From an uncultured Ignavibacteriota bacterium (GTDB taxonomy: Bacteria > Bacteroidota > Ignavibacteria > Tepidaquicellales > Tepidaquicellaceae), in NCBI GenBank assembly GCA_937915485.1, contig CALGII010000223.1:1-12964 (forward strand): 12,964 bases of DNA, in the 5' to 3' direction. Positions 1 to 6,525 of the stretch are shown in pieces (within the stretch, counting starts at the first letter, position 1; each line of letters starts with the position of its first letter). The translations under genes were made by a program, and so were the position numbers. The notes below the pieces were generated by a model. That model was not told the origin of the DNA and made no database searches. It saw only the letters and a list, made by a program, of their open reading frames with translations.

Positions 1-1
1 A

Positions 2-1348
2 AATAATGGCGGTAATAACTGGACAAACAACTATCAGTCATCGAGCAACGTAAACATAAAAGCCATTAAATTTGTAAATTCGAATACCGGGTTCGCAGTG
101 GGCGGATACTATCCAATATCTGTAATAATGAAGACAACGAATCAGGGACAGACCTGGATAAATCAGAACACGACAATAACGGGCAGCATGTATTCATTAT
201 CGTTCATAAATGCCGAGACGCTGTATGTTGCATCCGATTACGGTCGGATTCTCAAAACGACAAACGGAGGGACTAACTGGACAGTATTGCAGGCACCGAT
301 AACAGATCATTTCGAATGCGTACAGTTTCTCGATTACAGCACAGGCTATGCTGCAGCAAGGGGCGGACAGATTATGAAAACTACAAATGCAGGTAGTAAC
401 TGGTTCATATCATTTAACTGCGGCGTATGGTTAAATTCTGTAAGTTTTAAGAATGCAAATACGGGTTATTTAGTTGGGCAAAACGGTATGACTCTATACA
501 CCAGTAACGGCGGCACCAATTGGCTTTACCAAAATTTAGGTACAAATAATATTTTAAATGAAGTTGTATTTATAAATCAGAGTACAGGATTTATACTTGG
601 AAATTCCGGGTACATATTAAAGACTACAAACGTAGGCACGAACTGGACAATACAAACACCAGGTACAAACTACGACTTATATTCTACTTTTTTCATAAAT
701 GATAATACGGGTTATATATGTGGTGACCAAGGATTAATCTTGAAAACCGTTACGGGAGGCAATCCTCTTGCGGTACCGATTCTCATTTATCCGCCGAACA
801 ATTCTACGAACATATCTTTGACGCCATCATTGACCTGGACGTGCAATACGCCGGCATCATATTACAGGATTCAGGTATCCGGATTGAGCGACTTCTCCAC
901 TATCATCGACTCGGCAACGCTGACGACTACTCAAAGGACGATTCCCGGCGGCAGATTAAACACGAACACGACGTATTTCTGGCGTGTGAATGCGACGAAT
1001 GCAACCGGGACGGGGCCGTGGTCGGAGGTTTGGAATTTCGGAACAACATCGACGGGTGTCAGTCAAATAAGTTCGGAGATACCTGACAGGAATTTATTAT
1101 ACAATAATTACCCTAATCCGTTTAATCCATCAACGAAGATAAAGTATCAAATAATGAAACGAAGCAATGTATCATTAAGAGTCTATGATTTGCTGGGCAG
1201 AGAAGTTGAGGTTTTATTCGACGGAGAACAGTTACCCGGCACATACCAGATTATTTACGAGAGCAGACAGAGTCAGAGCGGAGTTTATTTTTATTGTTTG
1301 AAAACGGATAAATATAAAGAAGTGAAGAAGATGGTGCTGATGAGGTAA
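2..1348 (+). CDS. Secreted YCF48-repeat protein with Fn3-like and T9SS sorting domains (5' partial)
   Basis: The frame is open to the left edge, so the N-terminus and any signal peptide are missing. A GTG at 98 is not a credible start, because repeat sequence (GGNNW, near base 8-22) is already readable before it. The visible part has regular repeats ending K-T-T-N-x-G-x-x-W. The Trp codons lie at 20, 155, 278, 401, 521 and 644, spaced 40-45 codons apart, and a degenerate unit follows near 743. These resemble YCF48/BNR-like beta-propeller blades. An Fn3-like domain follows (about 770-1050; conserved W, YRIQV and TYFWRV motifs). The last ~80 residues are a type A T9SS C-terminal domain: YPNPFNP at 1109-1129, a GREV turn, GVYFY, and a basic end. 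By family knowledge such proteins are exported by the Sec system, carried across the outer membrane by T9SS and attached or released. Ligand and function are unknown. Confidence 0.9.
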   Translation, partial: NNGGNNWTNNYQSSSNVNIKAIKFVNSNTGFAVGGYYPISVIMKTTNQGQTWINQNTTITGSMYSLSFINAETLYVASDYGRILKTTNGGTNWTVLQAPITDHFECVQFLDYSTGYAAARGGQIMKTTNAGSNWFISFNCGVWLNSVSFKNANTGYLVGQNGMTLYTSNGGTNWLYQNLGTNNILNEVVFINQSTGFILGNSGYILKTTNVGTNWTIQTPGTNYDLYSTFFINDNTGYICGDQGLILKTVTGGNPLAVPILIYPPNNSTNISLTPSLTWTCNTPASYYRIQVSGLSDFSTIIDSATLTTTQRTIPGGRLNTNTTYFWRVNATNATGTGPWSEVWNFGTTSTGVSQISSEIPDRNLLYNNYPNPFNPSTKIKYQIMKRSNVSLRVYDLLGREVEVLFDGEQLPGTYQIIYESRQSQSGVYFYCLKTDKYKEVKKMVLMR

Positions 1349-1412
1349 CATTCAAACGTAAGTGAAGATATATAAGCATTTCGCGGGTAATGTCCTTTAA
1401 TATTATCTATGT

Positions 1413-1438
1413 TGAAGAAACAACTTCATTTTATTTTT
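1413..1438 (+). terminator. Weak candidate intrinsic terminator after the T9SS cargo gene
   Basis: TGAAG (1413-1417) pairs with CTTCA (1424-1428) around a 6-base loop, followed by a T-rich run (TTTTATTTTT). The stem is only 5 bp and AT-rich. It sits about 65 bases after the stop codon and 30 bases before tRNA-Gly, a sensible place for a terminator, but the hairpin is weak. Confidence 0.35.
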
Positions 1439-1467
1439 CATGAATTTTGCATAGTTTGTACATCCAA

Positions 1468-1539
<72 letters not shown>

Positions 1540-1571
1540 CACTTCACACAACATTCATATAGCACTTCGGG

Positions 1572-1588
1572 AAAAATTTTTCATACGG
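1572..1588 (+). repeat. 17-bp intergenic motif, copy 1 (A5 T5 CATACGG)
   Basis: AAAAATTTTTCATACGG matches 16 of 17 bases with the sequence at 4385-4401. Each copy lies about 10-40 bases before a GC-rich element in a gene-free spacer. The A/T half alone would be weak evidence; the shared CATACGG makes the match notable. Function is unknown. Confidence 0.4.
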
Positions 1589-1627
1589 TATAAATTGTTT
1601 TGGTTTCGGCTTATAAGACGGGCCTGT

Positions 1628-1794
1628 ATCGCATCGCATCGCCACGGCGACCCTTCGGCGCGGCGACCCTTTGGCACGGCGACACTTCGAAATGGCGGAT
1701 TCCAAGGGAATGGATGCTGGTCCTCCCCCGCGGCTAAAGCCGCACATCGCATCGCATCGCCACGGCGACACTTCGGCGCGGCGACACTTCGGCT
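1628..1794 (+). repeat. GC-rich repeat block, 16-bp period, in two related sub-blocks
   Basis: The unit CGGCGAC(A/C)CTTCGGCG starts at 1645, 1661, 1677, 1763 and 1779, exactly 16 bases apart within each sub-block. Each sub-block opens with three ATCGC units (from 1628 and from 1746). The 44-base stretches 1628-1671 and 1746-1789 differ at only two positions, both C in the first and A in the second, and both at the variable base of the unit. This suggests one sub-block was copied from the other. The base composition is clearly more GC-rich than the flanks. No transposase or coding potential is seen. Confidence 0.75.
1730..1743. repeat. Perfect short GC hairpin between the repeat sub-blocks
   Basis: GCGGCT (1730-1735) pairs with AGCCGC (1738-1743); a realistic fold is a 5-bp stem with a TAAA loop. 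It lies just before the second sub-block and may be part of the same intergenic element. There is no T-run, so it is not a typical terminator. Confidence 0.5.
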
Positions 1795-1869
1795 CCTCCA
1801 AAGGGGGACAGCAGACTCATTATTGTATTGATAATTTTCGAGCAATACCATAAGTTATTATGGATATGT

Positions 1870-1888
1870 TATGTATTTGCGATACATA
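1870..1888. promoter_or_regulatory. Inverted repeat upstream of the aminotransferase-rarA pair
   Basis: TATGTAT (1870-1876) and ATACATA (1882-1888) are perfect inverted arms around TTGCG. A second inverted repeat, CCATAA-GTTA-TTATGG, lies at 1848-1863. Both are about 75-115 bases before the ATG at 1962, where a promoter or operator is expected. No regulator is known and such AT-rich palindromes can arise by chance. Confidence 0.25.
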
Positions 1889-1961
1889 TAAGCGGTGAGA
1901 TAATATTATAGAAATAAAATTATGTTTATGTAATTGCGTTTATTCCGTAAATTGAATCATA

Positions 1962-3038
1962 ATGAATAAAAAATATTTTACAGTCGGACCGACGGAAATT
2001 TTTCCTGAAGCGGCGGAGATGTATAAAGGCGCGGCGGCTGAAGGATTCTTTTCGATATCGCACCGCTCGAAGGAATTCGAGGAAATAAACGAGGCGACGG
2101 TCGATTCTCTCACGGCGCTATTAAACATACCGGATGATTTTTATATTTTTTTCCTTTCGTCCGCGACGGAGTGCATGGAGCGAATAATAGAAAACACGGT
2201 CGAGAAGAAATCTTTCCATTTCATAAACGGGTATTTCGCGGAAAGGTTTTACAACATTGCTGTTCAGTTGAAAAAGGAAGCCGGATTCGTAAGAGCGGAC
2301 TTCGGCGGCGGTTTCGACTTAAGAGCGGCTGATGTTCCGAACGACGCGGAGATTATATGCGTTACGCATAACGAAACGAGCACGGGCGCAGCCATTCCTT
2401 TGAATGATGTATATGAATTAAAAAAAAGGAATCCAGATAAGATTATCGCGCTCGACGTCGTAACGTCCGTCCCCTACTATCCGCTTGATTTCAATTTAAT
2501 TGACATAGCGTTCTTCTCGGTACAGAAGGGATTCGGGCTTCCGCCCGGTCTCGGGGTGATGATTTGCAGGAAATCACTGGTTGAGAAGACGAGATATCTT
2601 CTTTCGCGGAATGTTAACATCGGCACTTACAACAATTTCATTAAACTCTCCGCAAACGCCGAAAAGAATCAGACGACGATGACGCCGAACATACCATCAA
2701 TATTTCTTCTCGGAAAAATTTCTGATTTACTTATAGAAAAAGGTATCGACGCGGTACGCGCTGAAACTGATAAAAAGTCGAATCTGATTTACGGATTTTT
2801 CGACAAGCACGATTCAATAAAACCATTCGTCAAAGACACGGCATTGCGTTCAAAAACAACCATAGTACTCGAAACGGAACTCGACGTGACGAAGGTGTTA
2901 GAGAAAATCGAGTACAACGGTTTCGTATTAAGCAAGGGTTACGAAGATTTTAAAGGCAAACACATAAGAATCGGAAACTTTCCCGTTCACAGGCAGGAGG
3001 ACGTTTCAAACCTGATTTATTTATTCAGAAAATTCTAA
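1962..3038 (+). CDS. Class V PLP-dependent aminotransferase, phosphoserine/alanine-glyoxylate type
   Basis: This 358-residue fold-type I aminotransferase is close to the usual length of SerC. Lys189 in FFSVQKGFG is the probable Schiff-base lysine and Asp165 (ALDVVTS) the probable pyridine-nitrogen partner. The THNETSTG motif (135-142) resembles the cofactor-binding loop of serine-pyruvate/alanine-glyoxylate aminotransferases. SISHRSKEF (31-39) instead resembles phosphoserine aminotransferase, whose His-Arg pair binds the substrate phosphate (here His34-Arg35), and HIRIGNF near the C-terminus is also SerC-like. Phosphoserine aminotransferase in serine synthesis is plausible but not proven, so no symbol is given. 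The ATG has no Shine-Dalgarno. The stop is one base before rarA, so the two are probably co-transcribed. Confidence 0.88.
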   Translation: MNKKYFTVGPTEIFPEAAEMYKGAAAEGFFSISHRSKEFEEINEATVDSLTALLNIPDDFYIFFLSSATECMERIIENTVEKKSFHFINGYFAERFYNIAVQLKKEAGFVRADFGGGFDLRAADVPNDAEIICVTHNETSTGAAIPLNDVYELKKRNPDKIIALDVVTSVPYYPLDFNLIDIAFFSVQKGFGLPPGLGVMICRKSLVEKTRYLLSRNVNIGTYNNFIKLSANAEKNQTTMTPNIPSIFLLGKISDLLIEKGIDAVRAETDKKSNLIYGFFDKHDSIKPFVKDTALRSKTTIVLETELDVTKVLEKIEYNGFVLSKGYEDFKGKHIRIGNFPVHRQEDVSNLIYLFRKF

Positions 3039-3039
3039 C

Positions 3040-4365
3040 ATGGATTTATTCGATAATAATAGTCCCGAAACACTTATGTCGAGGCCGCTGGCTGAAAGGC
3101 TTCGGCCGAACAAACTTGACGATTTCGTTGGGCAGAAGCATTTAGTCGGCAAGGGCAAGCCGATAAATCTAATGCTCGAGAGCAAATCGATTGTATCGAT
3201 GATTTTCTGGGGTCCGCCGGGTGTAGGAAAGACAACGCTCGCCCTGCTTATATCGAAACTCGTGGACGCGGATTTCATACAGTTGTCGGCAGTGTCGGCG
3301 GGGGTAAAGGACGTTCGGGAAGCAATCGACAAAGCCGAGAGAAGCCTGAAGTATTACAGCAAAAGAACGATTCTTTTCATAGACGAGATACACAGGTTCA
3401 ACAAATCGCAGCAGGATTCTTTGCTTCACAGCGTCGAGAAAGGAATAATAATACTAATCGGCGCGACGACGGAGAATCCTTCATTCGAAGTAATATCCCC
3501 TCTTCTCTCGAGGTGCAGGGTTTACACGCTCGAAGAACTCGGCAAAACGGATTTCGAAAAAATACTTAAGCGAGCCGTCGGGGAAGACATTCTTCTGAAG
3601 GATTTTAAAATTAAGTTCGAGGACGAGAAATTTCTCATATCACTTTCGAACGGCGACGCGCGGAGGCTTCTGAACGGACTTGAACTCGCGGTAAAACTTG
3701 CGGGCGCGGACGAAGACGGGGTGACAAACATAACCAACGCGATACTCAAAGACGCGTTTCAGACGAACTACATAAAATACGACAAGAACGCGGAGGAGCA
3801 TTACAACATTATTTCGGCATTCATTAAGAGCCTGCGCGGGAGCGATCCCGACGCGGCAGTTTACTGGCTGGCGAGGATGCTGAAAGGAGGTGAGGACCCG
3901 AAGTTCATAGCGAGAAGAATGGTAGTGCTTGCTTCGGAGGATATCGGAAACGCGGACCCGTATGCGATAACGATGGCGGTAAGTACTTTCACAGCTTGTG
4001 ATTACATCGGGATGCCCGAGGCGAGGATAATATTATCGCAATGCGCTACATATCTCGCCTGTTCTCCGAAAAGCAACGCTTCATATATGGCAATAAGCGC
4101 GGCGGAGGGAGACGTTAATTCACTCCCATCTTACGACGTTCCGCTGCATTTGAGAAACGCGCCGACAAAACTGATGAAAGAACTCGGGTATCATAAGGGA
4201 TACAAGTACGCACACGATTTTGAAGGTCATTACGCGGAGCAATTATACCTGCCTAAGGAACTGAAGGACAAAATTTATTACAATCCTTCAGAGATGGGGC
4301 GGGAGGAGAAGTTCAAGAAATATTTAGACGAAACGAAGAGGAAGAAAATAAAAAATAAAAAATAA
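3040..4365 (+). CDS. rarA: Replication-associated recombination protein A (RarA/MgsA), AAA+ ATPase
   Basis: This 441-residue protein has the family's full length. RarA, the bacterial relative of Mgs1/WRNIP1, acts at stalled or damaged replication forks together with SSB and the clamp-loading machinery. The N-terminal PLAERLRPNKLDDFVGQ region is typical. Visible motifs are Walker A GPPGVGKT (58-65), Walker B ILFIDEIHRF (111-120, catalytic Asp115-Glu116), sensor 1 GATTENPS (141-148) and the arginine-finger segment SRC (Arg158). The C-terminal half carries the conserved GGEDPKFIARR stretch and a DVNSLPSYDVPLHLRNAPT-like segment of the tetramerisation domain. The tail is Lys-rich. ATG 3040 lies one base after the previous stop, which suggests translational coupling. 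A perfect Shine-Dalgarno-like AAAGGAGGTGA lies inside the gene (3883-3893), but it encodes the conserved GGED residues. Confidence 0.96.
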   Translation: MDLFDNNSPETLMSRPLAERLRPNKLDDFVGQKHLVGKGKPINLMLESKSIVSMIFWGPPGVGKTTLALLISKLVDADFIQLSAVSAGVKDVREAIDKAERSLKYYSKRTILFIDEIHRFNKSQQDSLLHSVEKGIIILIGATTENPSFEVISPLLSRCRVYTLEELGKTDFEKILKRAVGEDILLKDFKIKFEDEKFLISLSNGDARRLLNGLELAVKLAGADEDGVTNITNAILKDAFQTNYIKYDKNAEEHYNIISAFIKSLRGSDPDAAVYWLARMLKGGEDPKFIARRMVVLASEDIGNADPYAITMAVSTFTACDYIGMPEARIILSQCATYLACSPKSNASYMAISAAEGDVNSLPSYDVPLHLRNAPTKLMKELGYHKGYKYAHDFEGHYAEQLYLPKELKDKIYYNPSEMGREEKFKKYLDETKRKKIKNKK

Positions 4366-4384
4366 AAAATACAAATTAAAAAGT

Positions 4385-4401
4385 AAAATTTTTTCATACG
4401 G
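4385..4401 (+). repeat. 17-bp intergenic motif, copy 2 (A4 T6 CATACGG)
   Basis: This is the second copy of the motif at 1572-1588, with one A-to-T difference. It lies 19 bases after the rarA stop and 11 bases before the large hairpin at 4413-4451. Confidence 0.4.
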
Positions 4402-4412
4402 AAGATTTAAAG

Positions 4413-4451
4413 CCGAGAGTCCCCCCGAGGAGCATCGGGGGAGACTCTCGG
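4413..4451. terminator. Large GC-rich hairpin between convergent genes
   Basis: CCGAGAGTC (4413-4421) pairs with GACTCTCGG (4443-4451) and CCCCCGA (4422-4428) with TCGGGGG (4435-4441). This gives 16 bp with one bulged A (4442) and a 6-base loop. It sits between the convergent stops of rarA and the deacetylase, so a two-way terminator is the natural reading. Neither strand has a proper T-run directly after the stem, so it may instead be an intergenic repeat element or an mRNA 3'-end stabiliser. Confidence 0.65.
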
Positions 4452-4471
4452 AAACAATAAAAATTAAAAAT

Positions 4472-5419
4472 TTACTTCGAGAGGTTTTCTATAAATTCAG
4501 GCACTCCCGGTTCACCCTTGAAGAAGTCGCCGCGTTTGCCCTGCGTTAGAGCCCATCTGTGGAGCCACGTTATACCGGCTTTTCTATAGAATTCGTCCTT
4601 ACTCTTGTAACAATCGTCTTTTACGGCATCATCGAAGGCAACGAACTTATATCCTTTTTCCTGATACATCGCGAACAATCTGTCGAAATTATCAGCGTTT
4701 AAAAGGCTCGCGTGAGAAAGGAGAATGTGGCTGATGTTATAGCCGAAGAGTTTCACCGACTGCTCTTCGTAATAATCCAGAACTTTTCCCATATAGGAGA
4801 TATACTCGTCGCCGATTAATTTCTTCAGTGAATCATTCTTTTCAAACACGGCTTTTTCGTATGCGGACGCGAAGATATAGTCGCTGTTGTCAATCGTAAC
4901 GGGCGTGACCACGTATCCGCGCTCATCGAGGTAATTCTGAAGAGAGTCGGCTTTTTCTTTTGTATCTCCGCGGAAGAGAAACGGATGGCGGAAATATTTC
5001 AACTCTTTACCGTATTCTTTCAGGATGTTGTTTAGTATCGGTTCTCCGTCGGTAATATCCAGAACGAACTCTGCAAAAGAAATCTTGTTATAATTTTTAT
5101 GGGCGAATGTATGATTGGAAAGGTCGTGACCAGCATCAAGCCATTTCTTCAGAAGGTTATAGCGTTCAGGGTAAAATGTCCTGCCGTTATAAAGTTTGCC
5201 CGCGTTAACTGCGCCGATAGATTTAATGCCGTACTTTTTAAGAGCGGAGAGGATGTTATCCGTGATATAATTATACGTATCGATGTCCTTGAAATACTTA
5301 GTTACGACAGGAAGGTCGTCAACGGTGATGCAGATTTCGCGTTTGATTTCCTGAGAGCGGGCGGCGGATGAAACCGAAAAGAGCAAAGCGAACAGAAATA
5401 CCGATATTAATAATTTCAT
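4472..5419 (-). CDS. Secreted polysaccharide deacetylase family protein (NodB fold)
   Basis: This 315-residue protein begins with a signal peptide (MKLL, a hydrophobic run to about residue 20, likely cleavage after an Ala-rich stretch), so it should act in the periplasm or outside the cell. NodB-domain motifs appear in order: TVDD (32-35, catalytic and metal Asp), SNHTFAH (101-107, metal His103 and His107), RHPFLFRG (144-151), the IDNSD region (176-180) and LLSHASL with His236. The family removes acetyl groups from chitin oligomers, peptidoglycan or other N-acetylated glycans with a metal ion; the substrate here cannot be told. The C-terminal ~50 residues extend past the domain. Unlike most genes here it has a clear Shine-Dalgarno (AGGGAG). 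It lies 83 bases after ltaE on the same strand and may be in the gyrA-ltaE transcript or have its own promoter. Confidence 0.9.
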   Translation of the reverse strand: MKLLISVFLFALLFSVSSAARSQEIKREICITVDDLPVVTKYFKDIDTYNYITDNILSALKKYGIKSIGAVNAGKLYNGRTFYPERYNLLKKWLDAGHDLSNHTFAHKNYNKISFAEFVLDITDGEPILNNILKEYGKELKYFRHPFLFRGDTKEKADSLQNYLDERGYVVTPVTIDNSDYIFASAYEKAVFEKNDSLKKLIGDEYISYMGKVLDYYEEQSVKLFGYNISHILLSHASLLNADNFDRLFAMYQEKGYKFVAFDDAVKDDCYKSKDEFYRKAGITWLHRWALTQGKRGDFFKGEPGVPEFIENLSK

Positions 5420-5427
5420 TTTATTGT

Positions 5428-5433
5428 CTCCCT
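5428..5433 (-). promoter_or_regulatory. Shine-Dalgarno site of the deacetylase gene
   Basis: AGGGAG on the minus strand lies 8 bases before the ATG at 5419. It fixes that start and stands out because the other genes here lack such a motif. Confidence 0.6.
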
Positions 5434-5435
5434 GA

Positions 5436-5491
5436 AACCGTTCCCGAGAACAAGCATTTCATTAAAGAAAATTTGATAAGGGAACGCGGTT
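5436..5491 (-). other. Long inverted repeat in the deacetylase leader
   Basis: AACCG-TTCCC (5436-5445) is complementary to GGGAA-CG-CGGTT (5480-5491), giving 10 bp interrupted by a two-base CG bulge and enclosing a 34-base AT-rich loop. On the minus strand it lies between the ltaE stop and the deacetylase Shine-Dalgarno and ends two bases before that site. It could be a leader structure affecting ribosome access, or a weak intercistronic processing or attenuation element. No known riboswitch motif was recognised. Confidence 0.35.
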
Positions 5492-5502
5492 AAAAAAATT
5501 TA

Positions 5503-6525
5503 TTAAAAAACGCTTTTAAAAATTTTAACGGCATCAACGACTTCGTCCATCGATACGTCCATGTGGAATACGGCACGAACACTTGTCGTAGTGCCAGAGG
5601 ACATCAGCACGCCTTTTTCCTTCAACTTCGACAAGACATCGCTTCTGGGCTTATCTTTAATTTCAAACATAACCATGTTTGTATGCACGGAATCGCGGTC
5701 GATAATAACGTCGGATATTGAAGATATTTCCTTCGCGAAAAATTTGGCTTTATCGTTATCTTCTTTCAGACGTTCAACGTTATTCTCAAGAGCATAGAGC
5801 GCTGCAGACGCGAGTATACCCGACTGCCGCATACCTCCGCCGAGAATTTTTCTCCACTTATGAGCTTTCACGATAAACTCCGTGACTCCGCAAAGTATAG
5901 AGCCCGCGGGGGCTCCGAGACCTTTTGAAAAACAAAACGATATCGAGTCGCAGTATGAGGCATACTCCTTCAGAGTAATACCTGTTTCGACGTAAGCATT
6001 GAAAATTCTTGCGCCGTCCATGTGAACTTTAATTCCATTATCGCGGGCGAACTTTGAAATCTCTTTTATATTTTCGATAGGAAGAATCGCTCCGCCTCCG
6101 CGGTTGTGAGTGTTCTCAAGGCAGATTAATCTTGTAAAGGGAAAATAATATTCTTTAGACCGAACCCGTTTTTGAATATCTTCAATCCGCATAACGCCGT
6201 TCCTGCCGGGAATAGTGACCATCTGCACGTTAGAAATAATTGCAGGGGCGGATGTTTCGTAATTGAATATATGCGCTTCGGCTTCGCAAATCACCTCGTC
6301 GCCTTGAATGGTATGAGATTTAACGGCGAGTTGATTTCCCATACATCCAGTAGGAACGAAGAGCGCTTTTTCCTTGCCGGATAATTCCGCGCATTTATTC
6401 TGAAGCATGTTAACCGTAGGGTCTTCGCCGAACACGTCATCGCCGACTTCAGCGTTCAGAATCGCCTCCCGCATCGCTTTGGAAGGTTTCGTAACGGTAT
6501 CGCTTCTAAGGTCTATGTATTTCAT
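5503..6525 (-). CDS. ltaE: Low-specificity L-threonine aldolase
   Basis: This 340-residue PLP enzyme has the family's usual length. It cleaves L-threonine and L-allo-threonine to glycine and acetaldehyde in the cytoplasm. Family motifs are clear: [10 protein letters not shown] (5-14), [11 protein letters not shown] (28-38), [10 protein letters not shown] (58-67), an [10 protein letters not shown] segment whose His85 stacks on [12 protein letters not shown] (136-144), HMDGAR (168-173; Asp170 and Arg173) and [10 protein letters not shown] (199-208), where Lys201 forms the internal aldimine. Its ATG overlaps the gyrA stop as ATGA (6522-6525), so its translation is probably coupled to gyrA. There is no Shine-Dalgarno of its own. 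Pairing with gyrA is not an obvious functional link and may only reflect operon packing. Confidence 0.95.
   Translation of the reverse strand: MKYIDLRSDTVTKPSKAMREAILNAEVGDDVFGEDPTVNMLQNKCAELSGKEKALFVPTGCMGNQLAVKSHTIQGDEVICEAEAHIFNYETSAPAIISNVQMVTIPGRNGVMRIEDIQKRVRSKEYYFPFTRLICLENTHNRGGGAILPIENIKEISKFARDNGIKVHMDGARIFNAYVETGITLKEYASYCDSISFCFSKGLGAPAGSILCGVTEFIVKAHKWRKILGGGMRQSGILASAALYALENNVERLKEDNDKAKFFAKEISSISDVIIDRDSVHTNMVMFEIKDKPRSDVLSKLKEKGVLMSSGTTTSVRAVFHMDVSMDEVVDAVKIFKSVF

Larger units (their letters stand above)
1540..1961. other. 422-base gene-free spacer with GC-rich repeats
   Basis: No credible gene lies here. Several frames on both strands stay open across 1490-1850, but only because the repeated GC-rich sequence lacks stop codons. 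Their products are Arg/Ala/Ser-rich low-complexity strings, and the 16-base period is not a multiple of three. The spacer holds a 17-base motif (1572-1588), a repeat block (1628-1794), a short GC hairpin (1730-1743) and two AT-rich inverted repeats (1848-1863 and 1870-1888) just before the next gene. Confidence 0.75.

Noticed and set aside
98..100. GTG as the start of the first gene
   Set aside because: The frame is open to the window edge and already encodes a matching repeat unit upstream.
1628..1794. CRISPR array
   Set aside because: Units are only 16 bp and directly tandem, with no unique spacers and no cas genes.
3883..3893. Perfect Shine-Dalgarno inside rarA as a site for an internal start
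   Set aside because: It encodes conserved RarA residues (GGEDP) and no start codon follows at a useful distance in a meaningful frame.
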